Source: Microcyclospora pomicola (Eukaryota; Ascomycota; Dothideomycetes; Capnodiales). Taken from it: a DNA stretch of 64,000 nucleotides. The stretch is from contig NHNY01000009.1 of assembly GCA_002786065.1 (NCBI GenBank), forward strand, positions 496,001 through 560,000, in the 5' to 3' direction. The notes beneath the pieces are model-generated. The model was given only the letters and a program-made list of their open reading frames with translations, was not told the DNA's origin and did no database searches. Position numbers and translations under genes: made by a program. Positions within the stretch are counted from its first letter, which is position 1, and each line of letters starts with the position of its first letter. Positions 1-9,280 of this stretch are shown one piece after another.

Positions 1-501
1 TGGCTTCTCTTTGGTGTGACTCCTCATGTGTGCTTTGAGAGCATATCCGCTCGGATGGTTGCTCGTCTTCCGTTGACATTCACCCCAGAGGCAGACGTAT
101 TTGGATTTCTTAGGTCCACCCGTTGGGCAGTGTATGGTCTGGACGTGCTTGACCAGCTCGTCATTGTTCAATGCCTCACCAATATCGCAGTCCAGCCATA
201 AGCACAGCGTTTGAGCCTCGTCACGTAAGGCGTATTCGTTGTGCGTAGGCGATCCTGGCGCACTGCTCCAGCCATCAGAGGAGATGCTGATGTTATCTTC
301 CTCCTCGTCTGGCAGTGATGATGGGGCCCGATCAAACGCCAATGCTGACGGCTGTGTCTTGCGACGCTTGGAAGGACGTGCATGCTGGTCGATGTCGTCA
401 ATGCCGATGTGCGAAGGGGTGTCTGCGGTGCTTTGTCGTTCGGTGTCGGATTCGACCGATGGCGGATCCGAAAGATCTGATGATGCAGGCGAATCTGCCA
501 T
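1..501 (-). CDS. C2H2 zinc-finger protein, N-terminal part (truncated by window edge)
   Basis: An open frame runs from an ATG at 501 to the left edge without a stop, so the 3' part is missing. The first ~90 residues are acidic and Ser/Pro-rich with a basic patch (PSKRRKTQ) that could be a nuclear localisation signal. From about residue 100 there is a C2H2 arrangement: CLWLDC, then a His pair (KHVQTIH), then CLWGEC, then HMRSHTKEKP, whose end is the classical linker leading into a further finger outside the window. The widened first finger (Cys-x-Trp-x-x-Cys) resembles the GLI/ZIC and AEBP2 style of paired fingers; fungal INO80-associated finger proteins have a similar layout, but I cannot assign an orthologue. 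It is expected to be a nuclear DNA-binding or chromatin protein. Its promoter lies in the gap shared with the divergent gene at 1595. Confidence 0.82.
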   Translation of the reverse strand, partial: MADSPASSDLSDPPSVESDTERQSTADTPSHIGIDDIDQHARPSKRRKTQPSALAFDRAPSSLPDEEEDNISISSDGWSSAPGSPTHNEYALRDEAQTLCLWLDCDIGEALNNDELVKHVQTIHCPTGGPKKSKYVCLWGECQRKTSNHPSGYALKAHMRSHTKEKP

Positions 502-1594
502 GTTAAGACCTGCGAAGCTGTTGTCAGAGGAATGGTGTATATCGACCGAAACAAGTGTGTTGCGACTGGAATTGTGACGCAGGAAACGCGAGAGTCAAGG
601 TCAAGTCCTAGCTGGGCGCGGCCCGATGTTCCATGTTCGCGATCACGTCCGTGCGCAAGGTGTTGTTCTTCACAACTATTGACAGTATTGACGACTTCAC
701 TCCAATCATTGCTACCATACTCTGCTTGACCGTACGACTGCTTAGTGTTAAGACGAGAGGACACTGCCAGAGTATTTTCATCGACGAGGAAGCTGATTGC
801 TCCCGAGGCTAACGTAATCAACTACCATCCTGCGGACAGACTGGGTGGATTCGACGACATCGGTTCTACTACTTTCGCCTGCTAAACAGACAACGAATGC
901 GTCACCCAAACACAAACGATACGACAGTACGCGGGAACCGATATTGCGGTGTCTGACACAGACGCAAATCCTATTCATTGGAATTTCATTTACCTCGACC
1001 ACCTCAGATCATAGAAAGTGGCGAACTTCACCTCAATCGACGAAACCATAGAGTGAGCCAGAGGCCTCCTTCAGTGAAGACCACTGCACCTGCAACTATG
1101 CTTGAAGCTAGATCGTCTTTGCACCTGCGGACTCTTTGGTCGGATCCGTAGTGCATCGATGCCGTCGTGGTGTAGTGTTGCCAGTCAATGTTCCAGTACT
1201 AATACGTCCCGGTTGATCACCCAGGTCGGACGGCGAGTACAATATCTAGGTAAGACACACTAGAAACCAGCACAACACAACATAGACACCACCGAATCAG
1301 TATATGAATCCACTATCAACGACTTACCCACGAATGCCGCCGCCGGCAGAAGGTAAGGTGTGGTTTGATTCCGATCTCGTGCTGTCGAACAACATCTGAC
1401 ATCATGACCGCATCATATACGCATTGGAATCACGTACTCGAAAAGGCTCATGCACACGATCAAAACACATTTCCTTTCTCTTTTCTTGTCATTGCCATAC
1501 CTTTCATCTTCTCAATTGCTTTTCTCTCTCGATATACCTTCCAATCCCCTAACCTACTTCACCTCATCCTCAAGAACACAGCCCAGACTTCAAA
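502..1594. promoter_or_regulatory. Divergent intergenic region, zinc-finger gene / 145-aa gene
   Basis: This 1.1-kb gap separates two divergently transcribed genes and must hold both promoters. The stretch before 1595 is rich in CT and CA, typical of fungal leaders. I see no convincing coding sequence in either strand; the longer open frames lack ATG starts or family-like composition. Confidence 0.5.
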
Positions 1595-2105
1595 ATGCCT
1601 CGCGCAGTAGCACCACCACCGAGCGGCGAGTTCGAAGTGCGACTGATCAAACCATTCTCTGGCCCACCGACCCACACCGTCGAGGTCATCGGCGAGCCCA
1701 ACCGCTCCGCCTCCGTCAAGGTCACCCAATACAGCAACAGCACCAAATCGACCGAGAAGACCGGCGACGTGCCATCGTAAGTCTCCTTCAACCTCCCCGT
1801 CCCTCCCCTCTCCCTCCCACTCGCGAACACGATTAACGCCCCCTCCCAGCGACGACGTCAACGAACTCCTCACCCTCGTCGCCACCCTCCGCGGCTTCCC
1901 GTCCCACAGCACGTCCGACATCTTCGGCCTCGACACCAAGCTCGAGTTCAACACGTTCGAGATCCAGTACGCCAACTGTGACGACGACTCGTCGACGGAG
2001 AACGTGCAGGAGCTCGCGGGCGAGCAGAAGGACGACTTCAAGCGCATCGCGGACAGCATCGATGCGCTGGGCCGGGCGTTCGCGAAGAAGGATGCGGCGG
2101 TGTAG
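1595..2105 (+). CDS. Uncharacterised conserved-looking 145-aa protein
   Basis: Two exons, 1595-1776 and 1850-2105, join across a 73-nt GT-AG intron in the same frame and give 145 residues with the ATG in a good context (CAAAATGCC). I do not recognise a domain. The protein is soluble, with no signal peptide or membrane segment. The N-terminal half is basic and mixed (EVRLIKPFSG), and the C-terminal half is acidic and probably helical (VQELAGEQKDDFKRIADSI). The clean splice, the strong codon bias and the lack of stops support a real gene. Function is unknown. The gene downstream (bHLH factor) converges on it. Confidence 0.75.
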
Positions 2106-2579
2106 AGGTTGACGATTGTGGGATGGAAGGGATGAGGTTTTATGTAAAAGTAACCAGATGGGATGTTGATGATTGGATCCCCATTTTTGGGCTGATATCC
2201 TTTTCTTCCGGCGTATCAGCCTGCAGAGTTCACTATGCTCTGAAAAAACTGCCTTAAACCTACTTTGACGTTTACGAACCCTCTAGGCGAGGCAGATATA
2301 CTTAGGTAGATGCACAGGTAATCCTGTCTGTTCAAAAAGATCGTTCTAAGCCTAGGGAGAGCTATGTAGCTGTAGCAGCATCTCCCTCCTGGTGAATCAA
2401 TCGATCCTAATAACCACAGCTCCATTCTTGCAGTAAGAAAAATGATACATCCAGGTACCTATTCAAAACTCAAAGGTCTGGATTCAAGTCCGGATGTATG
2501 TATAAATTCAGGGGAGAATAAACGTGAACATCGTGTAATAAGTCATAATCAACTGTACCTCCCATCCTCCAACATCACC
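2106..2579. other. Convergent intergenic region
   Basis: A 474-nt gap between the stop of the 145-aa gene and the stop of the bHLH gene. It is AT-richer than its flanks and should hold both 3' UTRs. Nothing else is seen. Confidence 0.4.
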
Positions 2580-3901
2580 TCATCCACTCAGCAGATCGCG
2601 GACGCTCATGCCCGTCGAGGAGCGCGTCGCCGGCTCTGCATCCTGTCCCGCATGCCAATTCCGGCGGTCGTTGTTCAGCATCAACAGGGCGGCGGTCGCC
2701 TCATGATCCAGATCCTTCTCGCTGCGATTGGCAATGGCTTTCAGCGAGTGGCGTTGCTTCTCCGATAGCTCGGTGGCGCCCTCGGCGATCTGACGCAGGT
2801 GATGGGCCGAGTCGACGGGTTTGAGGGCGGGGCTGCCGAGGCCGAAGTTGCCGAAGGGTTGGGCGCTGGAGACGTGGGTGAGCTGCGGACCGAAGGCCGG
2901 GGAGGTCTGGTTGGAGTGGAAGTAGGGGGAGTAGCTGGCTTGGGAGGTAGAGGAGATGGAGTAGTGACGTCCGGCGCCGGCGGAGAAGACCGAGGGCGAG
3001 TTGTTGGTCGTGCTGGCGGTGGTGATTTGTGAGAGGGAGGGAAGCGAGACGCGTGAGTTGGAGTGCTCGAGCGCAGCAGTGGCGGGAGTTGACGCTCCAG
3101 CATCGGCGTTGTTGTTGTTGTCGTCCTCCATCTCTTCGTCTTCATCCTCGTCCTCTTCCTCCTGCGTCACCCGAGACGGAGCAGCAGGCAGGGGCTGCGA
3201 CCGCGGGGAGTTGTTCTGAGCCTGCAGGTCCGACACGCACTGCTCCAGGTATCGCAGGTACTCTATGCTCGCCTACACATCTGTTAGCTCTGCAAGGCCA
3301 GCATCTCATCCACCCAACCACTCACCTGCAAGATCGCCAGCTTGTGCATCTCCTGCCCTTTACACGCGGGGATCATCTCCTTCAGCACGCCAAACTCCTC
3401 GTTCATCTTCGACCGTCTCCGCCGCTCGATCAAACTGTGTGCGGTCTTGCGAGCGATCTTCCGACCCGCGGCCGTGGTGCCAGAGTTGGCTTGTTTCCGC
3501 TTCCCCGCCGGCTGCGCAGCGTTCTGCGACTTGCCCGCGACCTGCGGCGAGGCAGTGACGGACGCGGGGTACGAGTCCTGCGCGTCGTTCTCTCGCGGCT
3601 TCATCTGGATGATCTTGCGAGACCTGGTCGGCGGCGGGGGCAGGGCGAAGTCGTCCTTGGTGATGACCCCTCCGGCGTGGTTCGCGGGGCGTTTCCGCGC
3701 CAGGTCAGCCGGCGAGGTGGGCGAGACTGGACGGTAGGAGGAGTCGGAGCCATTGGCGGACGGGGTGGAGGAGCTGCTGGCACGATCCAGCTCCTGGTAC
3801 GCAGCTGGGGGCAGGTTGACCGTCGGGCCAGCGAAAGTGCCCTCGCGACCACGGATATCGCTGGAGGAGCCGGGCGTAGGCGGGGGATGCGGACGAGGCA
3901 T
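2580..3901 (-). CDS. Basic helix-loop-helix transcription factor
   Basis: Two exons on the minus strand, 3901-3326 and 3272-2580, with a 53-nt intron inside helix 2, encode about 422 residues. The bHLH domain spans roughly residues 160-215. The basic region TAHSLIERRRRSKM carries the His-Glu-Arg triad expected for CANNTG (E-box) binding. The loop is short, and helix 2 continues across the splice as KLAILQ|ASIEYLRYLEQ. Downstream is a Ser/Pro-rich tail with an acidic and Asn-rich patch (EEEDEDEDEEMEDDNNNN), which may be an activation region. It should act in the nucleus as a dimer; the target pathway cannot be read from sequence. Upstream of the chosen ATG the frame stays open and protein-like back to a TAA at 4016-4018 (for example LASYAEHIFYARR), so the true N-terminus may be longer through an upstream exon. 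Confidence 0.85.
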
Positions 3902-4781
3902 GGCGATCAGCTTGCAGGAGGCCTCAGGGACGGGACGGCGAGCATAGAAGATGTGCTCGGCGTAGGAAGCCAGCGTGGGCGAGCGAGGCGGGGGGAGCGG
4001 AGAGAGGAGGGAGAGTTAGTCGGAGGGCAAGGTCGAGGGGCCAGGCGGCGGAGTGGCATGCTGCTGCTGGCTGCTGGGGGGGAGTAGTGTGGTGTGCGGT
4101 GGGAGCTGGAGGGCCGTCGATTGAGTTGCAGTACCGGATCTCGCTGCGTCGACTGCCAGTGCGGACGAGTGCTGGAGAGCACGCGACTCCAGGCGTGGCG
4201 GCGATAGGTCCCTGGGCGAGCCAATGACGTGCATTGCTGTGCACACGTCCACTTCATCGGGCGACCAGAGTCGAAGGTGGGCACGTGGGCTTGAACCACG
4301 CACTTCTTCGCTGTTTTACTGTTGATGGCTATCATTTCACCCCTCCACACCACATCTGGTCTTGTTCCAGTAGTAACCGCATTGCTTAGAGGTAAGATTT
4401 TGCGTCGTACGTTAGAGAACAGGATGGTGGTTGAGATACTGTGTATGTGGTGTGGTGCATGTACGGCCGTTCTATCAGAAGACGCGGGCACGTGCTCACT
4501 CTGCTGAGGTCTATGAGACCGCAATATATATCGAAATGTCTACGAGAACATCTGTCATGGCACTTTGGGCGATGCAGAATGACACGACACGATTTGAACA
4601 TGCAGTCGATGTCACAGTACGGCAGAGACTGGTGATCAATTTCTGTAGACAGTAGTGCAAGACATGTTGGGAAGAAGGAGTCGATTCATGGTACTGCATG
4701 ATGTTCCATGTATGCGACAACATCTAGATCCTCTCTTCGTCTTCGTACATTCATCCCTCCCCGATTTACATCCCCCTTCAC
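3902..4781. other. 5' region of the bHLH gene
   Basis: This gap holds the 5' leader and promoter of the bHLH gene and the 3' flank of the next minus-strand gene. The first ~115 nt are open in frame with the bHLH start. The section 4020-4330 is GC-rich and 4330-4780 is AT-richer. No separate gene is supported. Confidence 0.4.
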
Positions 4782-5030
4782 TCACTTCACCCACTCCGCC
4801 TCCACCTGTGCATCAGGCGCCAGGCACCCAGCAGCATGCTTCGTCGTGACCTCCGGCCATGCCTCCGTCGACCAGCGCGTGTATTCCGGCGTCCGTAGTT
4901 CGCCCCAAGGGTCTGCCCGACAACAGAAAACAAGTCAGACAACGAACATGATGCTTGTGGTGTTTCTTCACGGGTCGTAGAAGGGCGAGGTCATCATAAA
5001 CTCCGGATCTGCTTGCGCGAACCCCACTCG

Positions 5031-5622
5031 TCAGAACATGATGTTATGGAATTTGCCGAACCCTTCAAACGGTGGTGAAGCAGGAGGAGAAGGAGTCTCG
5101 ATCGAGTCCCGGACAGGGTCAGATGCTGTGCGGTTCGTGGTTTCAGCGCAGCTCACTCATCGTGGCAGCGTGTTGGGCCGCGAGAGCGTACCAGTCGCGC
5201 CGTACAGCATCTCGGCCAGCCCGCCGGTACTCCCGGTGGGCCGGATATCGGCGTAGAAGGGTGGGACGCCGGGACGGAGTTGAAAAGGAGAAGCCGACGT
5301 ACCTATCTCGTCGGCGAGTGGACCCGACGCATCCAGCAGTTCGACCACATCCTGACCGTCCGTCCGCTGGCTGGGCTGCACTCGACCGGCGTCCACGTCT
5401 TGCTCGTGTGCCGGGATGCCATGATCATGCGGCTGGGTATCGACAATACCAGCCTGCAGGCCAGCGGGAGTGGCTAAAGGGAACGGTCGCTGTTCGCTAT
5501 TGTCGAATCTTGGCAAGCTAGGATCGGCGTTCAGTGGGTCGCTGGTAGAAGAGGCGGAAGCCTACTCACATAGTCAGCTCGCACTGATCAGCGATACGGC
5601 GACTCCCAATGATCCCAGGCAT
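5031..5622 (-). CDS. Small uncharacterised gene starting inside the pex20 coding region; 3' exons uncertain
   Basis: An ATG at 5622 opens a frame different from pex20 (MPGIIGSRRIADQ...), 35 nt before the pex20 stop. A GTGAGT donor at 5569 and a TAG acceptor at 5518 remove an intron and join it to a long open frame without an ATG of its own. My preferred model has exons 5622-5570, 5517-5192 and 5125-5031, giving 157 residues. The middle exon contains PPFYADIRPTGSTGGLAE, and the C-terminus is Pro/Ser-rich ending FGKFHNIMF. A second good donor (AG|GTACGT at 5302) has the same phase. Two other phase-matched last exons lie further down: 5008-4968 (FMMTSPFYDP) and 4912-4782 (ELRTPEYTRWSTEAW). I do not recognise the protein. 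Alternative splicing or gene decay are both possible. Confidence 0.4.
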
Positions 5623-6778
5623 GCTCTTCATCGACCACGTCGATCCCCGAGTCCGGACGAGGGATCGACGCGGATGCTAAAGCAAGGGTGTGAAGATACG
5701 ATGCCTCGGCGGTCATGGGCACCGGACTGGTAGTGCCGGACGCGTAGGTGGAATCTGGAGGTGAGGATGAAAGGGTTGAGGGACTGACAATATCAACCAT
5801 TTTGTCGCCCTCCACTTTGACTTCCCGATCCCGTAGTTTTCGCATGAGTCCGAGGAACTGGCTGTTCTTGAACTTGTCCGTTTGATTGTGTTCCACTTTC
5901 TCCAGAAGCTCGTGAGCGGTCGCAGCTAGCGCATCGTCGTCTTCTTGAATGTCAATCCCATCTTGTGCAATGTCCTGTGCAACCTCTTGCATCGGCTGTT
6001 CGGTCAAGATGTCGGTGCTGAAGTCATTCGAGACCGGCTCTTGCTGAGCGAGTGAGGTTGGCTCGACTGAATGGCCTTGGAAAAGCTCGTGCTGCGGTAC
6101 TCCCCTCACTGCGGCACCCAGATCTTCATGCATCGTCTCGTCGTGCGTCTCGTACATCGAAGTGTCTTGCTGCTCGCTCTCCGTCATGATCTCATGTTGA
6201 GCCTCGTCAAAGGCTCGAGCAAAAGCGGCTTGATCGAAGTCGTCGTATACAGCTTCTTTCCCATTCGACGATTGTACGCTCGGGGCATACGCAGGCTGCG
6301 AGAAGTTGCTTTGAAAGCTCCCCAAGCCATATCGTGCTCTTTGCTGAAACGCCAACGGTGAGGGGGACGAGGATTGCGCTCGTGGGGCCATCTGAGAGAT
6401 ATGCTGTTGAAACCCCTGGGCCCAGCCGGACGAGACGGGGCTACCTTGGGCGAACCCCTGGTGCTGGATCTGCGATGGAGGCGAGATCTCGAGACGTTGG
6501 AAGTCGTTGGCCCATGACGGCGCTTGAGAGGAACCCGCGAAGGTCGGTTGTGGGTGGAACGGTGCGGGGTTGAACTGGGTCAACTCGGACGGGGGAAGGC
6601 CTCCTTGGAACGCTTCGAACTGGGGATCGAGCATACCAGCATTGCGGTCTGCCGATCGAAAGCCTTGCGACTGAGAGTGGCGTAAGGTCAGACGGTCTTG
6701 CTGCAAAGTGCGATCACGGCTCGACTGTTTGCCGAACTGTTGGAGGGCGTTGGACGGCCCACACATTGCGTCGGCCAT
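5588..6778 (-). CDS. pex20: Peroxin 20, PTS2 co-receptor
   Basis: A single exon of 396 residues. Pex20 is the fungal partner of Pex7 and carries PTS2-bearing matrix proteins to the peroxisomal docking complex, cycling through the cytosol. The N-terminus MADAMCGPSNALQQF followed by RTLQQDRL is the Pex20 signature; Cys6 corresponds to the conserved N-terminal cysteine used for ubiquitin-dependent export. WxxxF-type Pex14-binding motifs are visible (WANDF, WAQGF). A second conserved block near residue 320 (FKNSQFLGLMRKLRDREV) is the Pex7-binding region. I chose the ATG at 6778 because family similarity begins exactly there; the frame upstream has no ATG. The last 35 nt overlap the start of the small gene downstream. 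It is divergent from SEC13 across 338 nt. Confidence 0.9.
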   Translation of the reverse strand: MADAMCGPSNALQQFGKQSSRDRTLQQDRLTLRHSQSQGFRSADRNAGMLDPQFEAFQGGLPPSELTQFNPAPFHPQPTFAGSSQAPSWANDFQRLEISPPSQIQHQGFAQGSPVSSGWAQGFQQHISQMAPRAQSSSPSPLAFQQRARYGLGSFQSNFSQPAYAPSVQSSNGKEAVYDDFDQAAFARAFDEAQHEIMTESEQQDTSMYETHDETMHEDLGAAVRGVPQHELFQGHSVEPTSLAQQEPVSNDFSTDILTEQPMQEVAQDIAQDGIDIQEDDDALAATAHELLEKVEHNQTDKFKNSQFLGLMRKLRDREVKVEGDKMVDIVSPSTLSSSPPDSTYASGTTSPVPMTAEASYLHTLALASASIPRPDSGIDVVDEEHAWDHWESPYR

Positions 6779-7116
6779 CTTGTCGGCTGTTCGAGAGCTG
6801 CGAGGAGATGATGATACAAGAGAAATGGAGATGAAGGGCAAAGGAGAAGAAAAGAGATTGTGCAAGGAGAGAAGAGGCAGGAAAGGTATATGCTTTCATC
6901 ATCGGATGCGCAGCTCTTGATGGCCTCGGCTCGGTCATAACGCGTCGTCGGTGTTCGAAGATGCCAAGCCCCCGACGCTTGAAACGGCCAGGTGACTTTC
7001 TGGGGCAAGCTCTCAAGCATGTGACAGTAGTACTGTAGTGTGTTCAGAAGGACACTTGAACAGATCGCGACCATTGCGGACTAATCAGCACACACATACC
7101 ACACACTCCGCTGACC
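6779..7116. promoter_or_regulatory. Shared promoter region, pex20 / SEC13
   Basis: A 338-nt gap between two divergent ATGs, so both core promoters lie here. The SEC13 leader is CA-rich (CACACATACCACACACTC), which is common just before fungal starts. No clear TATA box is seen. Confidence 0.5.
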
Positions 7117-8034
7117 ATGGCGCAAGTCATCTCCAACTCCGGACACGATGACATGATCCACGATGCCGTGCTCGACTACTACGGCCGCCGATTAGCAACG
7201 TGTAGCTCCGACAAGACCATCAAGATCTTCGAGATCGAGGGCGAGCAGCATCGATTGAGCGAGACACTCAAAGGACACGAGGGCGCGGTGTGGTGTGTGT
7301 CGTGGGCGCATCCGAAATACGGCACGATCCTCGCCAGCTCCTCCTACGACGGCCGCATCTTGATCTGGCGCGAGCAGAATTCCCAGTGGCAGCGGATCTA
7401 TGAATTCACCCTGCACACCGCCAGCGTGAACCTGATTGCATGGAGCCCAGCGGAAACGGGATGCCACTTGGCGGCAGCGAGCAGCGATGGGAACGTCAGC
7501 GTGTTGACGTTTGACAACAACACTTTCAGCCATTCCATCTTCCCAGCACACGGTCTCGGCGTCAACGCAGTCTCATGGGCGCCCGCCATACTGCCCGGAC
7601 AGCTGACCAGTGCACAAGCGCCGGGTCAACAACCTGCGCCCGTACGACGATTTGCGACGGGAGGAAGCGACAACCAGGTCAAGCTGTGGAGCTTCAACTC
7701 CACCACCGCAACATATGAGAACATCACGACATTACAAGGGCACACGGATTGGGTGCGTGATGTGGCGTGGTCGCCTACGCCGTTGTCGAAATCATACATC
7801 GCCAGCGCATCACAAGACCACACTGTCCGGATATGGACGTTGCCTGCTGGGGCGGAGATCAGTGATGCGTCGGCATGGAAGAGCGAGACGTTGGACTTTG
7901 AAGTGGTGGTCTGGCGGGTGAGCTGGAGCATGGCTGGGAACGTGCTGGCGGTGTCGGGTGGGGACAACCGGGTCAGTCTGTGGAAGGAGAAGTTGCGAGG
8001 TGGGTGGGAGTGTGTCAAGACGATCGAGGAGTAA
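7117..8034 (+). CDS. SEC13: Sec13, COPII coat and nuclear pore WD40 protein
   Basis: An intronless gene of 305 residues, the normal length for Sec13. The protein is a six-bladed WD40 propeller that completes its seventh blade with a Sec31 or Nup84-complex partner. It serves in ER-exit COPII vesicles and in the nuclear pore Y-complex, and in yeast also in SEACAT. Diagnostic segments are the start [17 protein letters not shown], the blade [16 protein letters not shown], and the later [13 protein letters not shown]. Repeats follow at about 45-residue spacing: residues 10-50, 55-97, 100-140, 150-205, 210-250 and 255-300. No targeting signal is present. It is divergent from pex20. Confidence 0.95.
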   Translation: MAQVISNSGHDDMIHDAVLDYYGRRLATCSSDKTIKIFEIEGEQHRLSETLKGHEGAVWCVSWAHPKYGTILASSSYDGRILIWREQNSQWQRIYEFTLHTASVNLIAWSPAETGCHLAAASSDGNVSVLTFDNNTFSHSIFPAHGLGVNAVSWAPAILPGQLTSAQAPGQQPAPVRRFATGGSDNQVKLWSFNSTTATYENITTLQGHTDWVRDVAWSPTPLSKSYIASASQDHTVRIWTLPAGAEISDASAWKSETLDFEVVVWRVSWSMAGNVLAVSGGDNRVSLWKEKLRGGWECVKTIEE

Positions 8035-9280
8035 TAGCAATATGCCTGCGATGGTTGAGGCTGACGCATGGCGCACTTCTGGTTGGAGGTGACGACCTCA
8101 GCGACATTAGATGCAGTATGGTCTAGCATGGTCCAATGTGGATATGTGTTTCCTGATGAATGAAAAGTCCTCCTCCGCGCATACACGTTAGCGACTCGTC
8201 CAGGAGTATTGGTCGCCTGTCGAAGAATACATAGCCTTCATGTGTGCATCATATCGAAGTAGCGGTGCGAAGTTGTTGCGAGTCCTGACCGGGTGCATGA
8301 GGTGTACATCCTTGCATGCTGCCGGGGTGTCATCAAGTACAAGTAGCAGCTGCCAGGAACACATGACTGCTCGGTGACCAGGCTTGGGAACAGATGCTCT
8401 ACAGACATATAGTGTAAAAGGCATGCAAGGTGACATCCCTACCACAGGACAATGCAATGTACTTTATGTAGATGTAGGCGTGCCCAACGTCGCACATCAC
8501 GGAGAAGGTCGGCCAGCAATAATGCAGACAAGGGCGTTTCACGGCAATAAACTTGATGCACGCAGCCGAGCTGAAAGGGGACGAGAGGAAGTGGACGTCA
8601 TGGTCTGACGGACGCATGTCATGCAGGTATTCTGATTACAATGCATAGGCAGGTAGAGGTATAGCTAGTGGGATGGACAACGTAGATGAAGGTGTGTTTC
8701 ATATGCTGTCGGCAGTATGCCAGACAATGCCCTTAGTATTGACGGCGACAAAAGACACGTGAAGATGAGACGCTCGCTTGCGTGAAGAACAAGAACGACT
8801 ATGAACAGCGGCGTTCGCTTAGCAGGACCCCAGCTAAACCCACCTACATATAAAATCCATCACGCGCAGGCTGCAGCTAGGTAGGTAGTCGCGTCAAAAG
8901 TGATGGGCGCCTTGGATTCCGACTCACTGGCTGTCGGGTCCAGAGCACAGCACAGTAGTTAGCTCGTATTTATTACTACTGTCACCCGGTCAGCTGGCGG
9001 AGCTGAACGATGCTGATACTGGTTCTGCTGCTGCTGATGATAATCTGACAAACCAAGATATCTCGCATCTGTCTCTACCTCTTCTCACGGTGTCATGTAT
9101 ACTGCTTCACCACCGCGCGTAACTGTCGCGGACTAGGCTGTGCTTCTACCATACCGACCAACTTTTCCTCCCCTCGCCTGGTTTACCGTCCTATACCGAT
9201 CCCCCGACCTTCTTCATGCACATGCCCCCGACCAGATTCTTGTCACGCTCGGGTGCCGTGGAGCCTCGTACGCGGGTCCA
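8035..9280. other. Intergenic region upstream of the Zn2Cys6 gene
   Basis: A 1.25-kb gap in tandem orientation. It holds the SEC13 terminator and a long upstream region for the Zn2Cys6 gene. A TATAAAA lies at 8849-8855, about 430 nt before the ATG. From about 8990 the sequence becomes CT-rich. No supported coding sequence is seen. Confidence 0.4.

Noticed and set aside
1559-2059. 166-codon minus-strand frame opposite the 145-aa gene
   Set aside because: Antisense to a two-exon gene, crossing its intron. Its composition mirrors the other strand's codon bias.
3029-4087. 352-codon plus-strand frame opposite the bHLH gene
   Set aside because: It lies antisense to a well-supported bHLH gene, is rich in Arg and Gly from complementing Pro/Ala codons, and has no domain.
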